NCBI GenBank assembly: GCA_004525355.1
Contig: SPCK01000097.1
Location: 1-7,448 of the forward strand
From: Spirochaetales bacterium
GTDB taxonomy: Bacteria > Spirochaetota > Spirochaetia > Treponematales > UBA12059
Reading direction: 5' to 3'
DNA: 7,448 nt
Shown here: positions 5,651 through 7,448 of the stretch, piece after piece
How positions within the stretch are numbered: the stretch's first letter is position 1
How the letters are laid out: the number at the start of each line of letters is the position of its first letter
Notes under the pieces: model-generated
Told to the model about the DNA's origin: nothing
Seen by the model: only the letters and a program-made list of their open reading frames with translations
The model's database searches: none
Position numbers and translations under genes: made by a program

Positions 5651-6561
5651 GGTTGTGAGGGTCCTTTTCTCTTTCCGGATTCGTTCAATATCCCTGCAAG
5701 CAATTCGCCGACAAGCCGCGGCCTGTCCGCCACCAGGGCTCCGGCTTTCCCGAAAGCTTCGATCTTGTCCTTGACCGAGCCCTTGCCTCCGGTGACGATG
5801 GCCCCCGCGTGGCCCATCCGCTTGCCCGCAGGCGCGGTACGGCCGCCCAGAAACGCGACCACCGGTTTGGTGAAGACGCCGGAAAGCATCGCGTCGGCCA
5901 CTTCTTCTTCCATCGTGCCGCCCAATTCCCCGATGATGACCAGGGCGTCAGTATCCGGGTCGGCCTGGAAGTCGGGAAGCATCTCGGCGAAGCGCGTACC
6001 GGGTACCGGGTCGCCGCCGACGCCAATAAGGCTGGAAACTCCAAAACCGGCCCGAACCACCATGGCTGTAACTTCATTGGTCAGCGAACCCGAGCGCGTC
6101 ATTACACCGATTCGGCCAGGTTTGTAGACGCGCTCAATCCAGTACGGGAACATGCCCATCATCGCGAAGCCGGGGCTGATGACACCCGAAGTATTGCCGC
6201 CCACGACGCGGGCGCCGCAGGACAGCGCTGCCTTGCGTATCTGGATGGCGTCCTGCAGTGGAATGCCGTCGGCTATCGTCACGATCTTTGTAAATCCGGA
6301 ATCGAGTGCCTCGAAAACGGCGTCCTTGGTAAAGCGCGGGGGCACGAAGAGCATCGCGGCGTTCGCCCTGTGTATGGCAACCGCGCGCCGTATCGTATGG
6401 AACACGGGCACGCCTTCGACGGACTGCCCTTCCTTGGCGGGAGTCACCCCGGCGACCACGGCGGTGCCCAAGTCGATCATATGCTTGGTCCAGAATGCTC
6501 CCTCGCTCCCGGTGATGCCCTGGACCAGGACCCGGTCGTTCCTGTCGATGAAAACGCTCAC
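5647..6561 (-). CDS. sucD: Succinyl-CoA-synthetase-type acid-CoA ligase (ADP-forming), alpha subunit
   Basis: A 304-residue cytoplasmic subunit (E. coli SucD 289) that binds CoA and carries the phosphohistidine in ATP + acid + CoA <=> ADP + Pi + acyl-CoA. The start is GTG 6561, with GGGAGG 6 bases upstream and a 4-base overlap with the beta-subunit stop (GTGA). The longer open frame to 6810 lies inside the beta gene. The CoA loop G-I-T-G-S-E-G is at 15-21 and G-V-T-P-A-K-E-G at 38-45. G-V-G-G-D-P-V-P-G-T is at 180-189 and G-E-L-G-G (E212) at 211-215. G-K-R-M-G-H-A-G-A-I carries the active histidine H251. The loop usually written G-P-N-C-P-G reads G-G-N-T-S-G at 121-126. The C-terminus is about 15 residues longer than E. 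coli SucD and ends K-R-K-G-P-S-Q-P. The enzyme class is clear. The label sucD follows family resemblance only: the substrate may be succinate or another acid such as malate, itaconate or a sulfonated acid. Confidence 0.85.
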   Translation of the reverse strand: MSVFIDRNDRVLVQGITGSEGAFWTKHMIDLGTAVVAGVTPAKEGQSVEGVPVFHTIRRAVAIHRANAAMLFVPPRFTKDAVFEALDSGFTKIVTIADGIPLQDAIQIRKAALSCGARVVGGNTSGVISPGFAMMGMFPYWIERVYKPGRIGVMTRSGSLTNEVTAMVVRAGFGVSSLIGVGGDPVPGTRFAEMLPDFQADPDTDALVIIGELGGTMEEEVADAMLSGVFTKPVVAFLGGRTAPAGKRMGHAGAIVTGGKGSVKDKIEAFGKAGALVADRPRLVGELLAGILNESGKRKGPSQP

Positions 6562-7448
6562 GATCGGCCTCCCTTGGCCAGCGCAACGGCCTTGCGGACG
6601 GCCTCCTCGGTGTCGAACAAGGGGTCGAGGCCGGCAGTCCTGAGCGTCTTCATGGCTTGCTCCTCGCCCGTCCCGCGTATGCAGGCAACGATGGGACAGC
6701 TCGGTTTGAGCTTGGCTATCGCCTCGGCGATGCCGTCGGCCATCACATCGGCCCGCGCTATCGTACCGAACGTGACGATCAGGATGACCTTGGGATCGTT
6801 GATCAGGCACAGCTCCATCGCACGTACGGCCTTCCTGTAATTCGGTCCTCCGAACTCAAGGTAGTTGGCTACCGTGCCACCTTCGTAGTTGACCAGGTCG
6901 TAGACCACGGTGGTCAACCCGGCACCCGCGCACATCAGGGAAATGTCGCCGTCGAACTGCAGGTAGGGAATGCCCTCTACTGCGGCCTGGTACGCGACGT
7001 CCGAATCGAAGTACTCGCGGCTCGGTTTGGCGCCGCCCTGCCGGTACGCGGCGTTGTCGTCGATGACAAGCTTGCCATCGCCGGCTACCAGGTCGCCGCC
7101 CTTCGTGACGAACAGCGGGTTGATCTCCACCAACTCGGCGTCCTTGGCCTTGAACACGCGCCACAACGCCTCGAGGACACGGACGAATTGCTTGACGCCG
7201 TCGGCGCCGAGGCCGAGCGCGTAGGCAATGTTCCTCGCCTGGAACGGAAGAATACCGGTATCGATGTCCACCTTCTCGCGTACGATCTTCTCGGGGGCGG
7301 TGCGTGCCAGTTCCTCGATCTCCACGCCGCCGTCGGCGCATGCCAGAACGAGAGCCGTTGCCGCCACAGGATCGACGGTGATGGACAGGTACAGTTCGCG
7401 GCCAATATCCACCGCCTGCTCGACGAGGATCTTCCGTACGCCGTGCGG
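6558..7448 (-). CDS. sucC: Succinyl-CoA-synthetase-type acid-CoA ligase (ADP-forming), beta subunit, 5' end outside window
   Basis: The last 296 residues of an ATP-grasp beta subunit; the frame is open to the right edge. Aligning E108-I-N-P-L (E. coli SucC E197) and D124-G-K-L (E. coli D213) gives a steady offset of 89, so roughly 89 residues are missing and the full length would be near the usual 388. R-E-L-Y-L-S is at 17-22 and the metal-binding V-E-I-N-P at 107-111. The CoA-ligase domain starts near 165 with G-D-I-S-L-M, then A-G-A-G-L at 174-178 where SucC has N-G-A-G-L. A-N-Y-L-E-F-G-G follows at 194-201. T-F-G-T-I-A-R-A-D at 226-234 stands where SucC has I-F-G-G-I-V-R-C-D, and I-R-G-T-G replaces L-E-G-N-N. 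It partners the downstream alpha subunit, whose GTG overlaps its TGA. Catalytic residues are kept while loops close to the acid substrate differ, so it is a divergent member. True succinyl-CoA synthetase remains possible. Confidence 0.83.
   Translation of the reverse strand, partial: PHGVRKILVEQAVDIGRELYLSITVDPVAATALVLACADGGVEIEELARTAPEKIVREKVDIDTGILPFQARNIAYALGLGADGVKQFVRVLEALWRVFKAKDAELVEINPLFVTKGGDLVAGDGKLVIDDNAAYRQGGAKPSREYFDSDVAYQAAVEGIPYLQFDGDISLMCAGAGLTTVVYDLVNYEGGTVANYLEFGGPNYRKAVRAMELCLINDPKVILIVTFGTIARADVMADGIAEAIAKLKPSCPIVACIRGTGEEQAMKTLRTAGLDPLFDTEEAVRKAVALAKGGRS
6568..6573 (-). promoter_or_regulatory. Ribosome binding site that sets the GTG start of the alpha subunit
   Basis: On the minus strand GGGAGG lies 6 bases before GTG 6561, within the last codons of the beta gene. 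A strong site this close, together with the GTGA overlap, argues for coupled equimolar synthesis of the two subunits and decides for GTG 6561 over longer in-frame starts. Confidence 0.75.

Noticed and set aside
4953..5774. Plus-strand open frame (273 residues) opposite the DASS transporter
   Set aside because: It is the reverse-complement shadow of hydrophobic transporter codons. It has no ribosome site or recognisable domain, and it runs across the junction into the ligase gene.
6562..6810. Extension of the ligase alpha subunit upstream of GTG 6561
   Set aside because: It overlaps the beta-subunit coding end in another frame, and GTG 6561 has a strong Shine-Dalgarno and the standard SucD N-terminus.
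5809..6840. Long plus-strand open frame (343 residues) opposite the ligase alpha subunit
   Set aside because: It is antisense to a clearly recognisable SucD-type protein, His/Arg/Gly-rich with no family motif. Long antisense frames are expected from the codon bias of GC-rich genes.

Overview
The window reads as ordinary bacterial chromosome, GC-rich (about 58-60% by eye) with one AT-rich intergenic island. It has no tRNA, rRNA, CRISPR array or insertion sequence that I can see. The organism cannot be fixed from this sequence. A secreted FecR-like/helical-repeat protein next to a TatD hydrolase and an E1-like enzyme would suit a GC-rich spirochaete or another Gram-negative anaerobe, but that is a low-confidence guess.

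Left edge (1-345): the 3' end of an unidentified gene stops at 179. It may be a penicillin-binding/serine-peptidase-type protein. About 165 bases of AT-rich non-coding DNA follow, with -10-like hexamers, small inverted repeats and a GC-stem hairpin just before the next ribosome binding site.

Plus-strand cluster (346-4085): four genes. (i) An exported FecR-domain-like protein with a helical C-terminus. (ii) A TatD-family metal-dependent hydrolase with no ATG or GTG start in a plausible place. It apparently begins on CTG, ATC or TTG at or inside the end of the first gene. (iii) A TcdA/ThiF-family E1-like enzyme, probably tRNA threonylcarbamoyladenosine dehydratase, overlapping the TatD gene by 14 bases behind a strong Shine-Dalgarno. 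(iv) An HI0933/YhiN-type flavoprotein 62 bases downstream, with a perfect TATAAT placed so close that its own transcript could be leaderless. Genes i-iii are packed as one translationally coupled unit.

Convergent junction (4086-4141): 56 bases with a 7-base GC tandem repeat and a weak hairpin, and no strong terminator.

Minus-strand operon (7448 to 4142, transcribed right to left): sucC-like beta subunit (5' end outside the window), sucD-like alpha subunit, then a DASS/SLC13 anion symporter. Each junction is a 4-base stop/start overlap. An ADP-forming acid-CoA ligase locked to a carboxylate/anion transporter suggests uptake and CoA activation, or the reverse with ATP gain, of one organic acid. 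The phosphohistidine and ATP-grasp metal residues are intact, but several loops that are near-invariant in succinyl-CoA synthetase are changed. The transporter's first SNT sodium motif reads T-D-M. The acid may therefore not be succinate. This operon is the most interesting part of the window.
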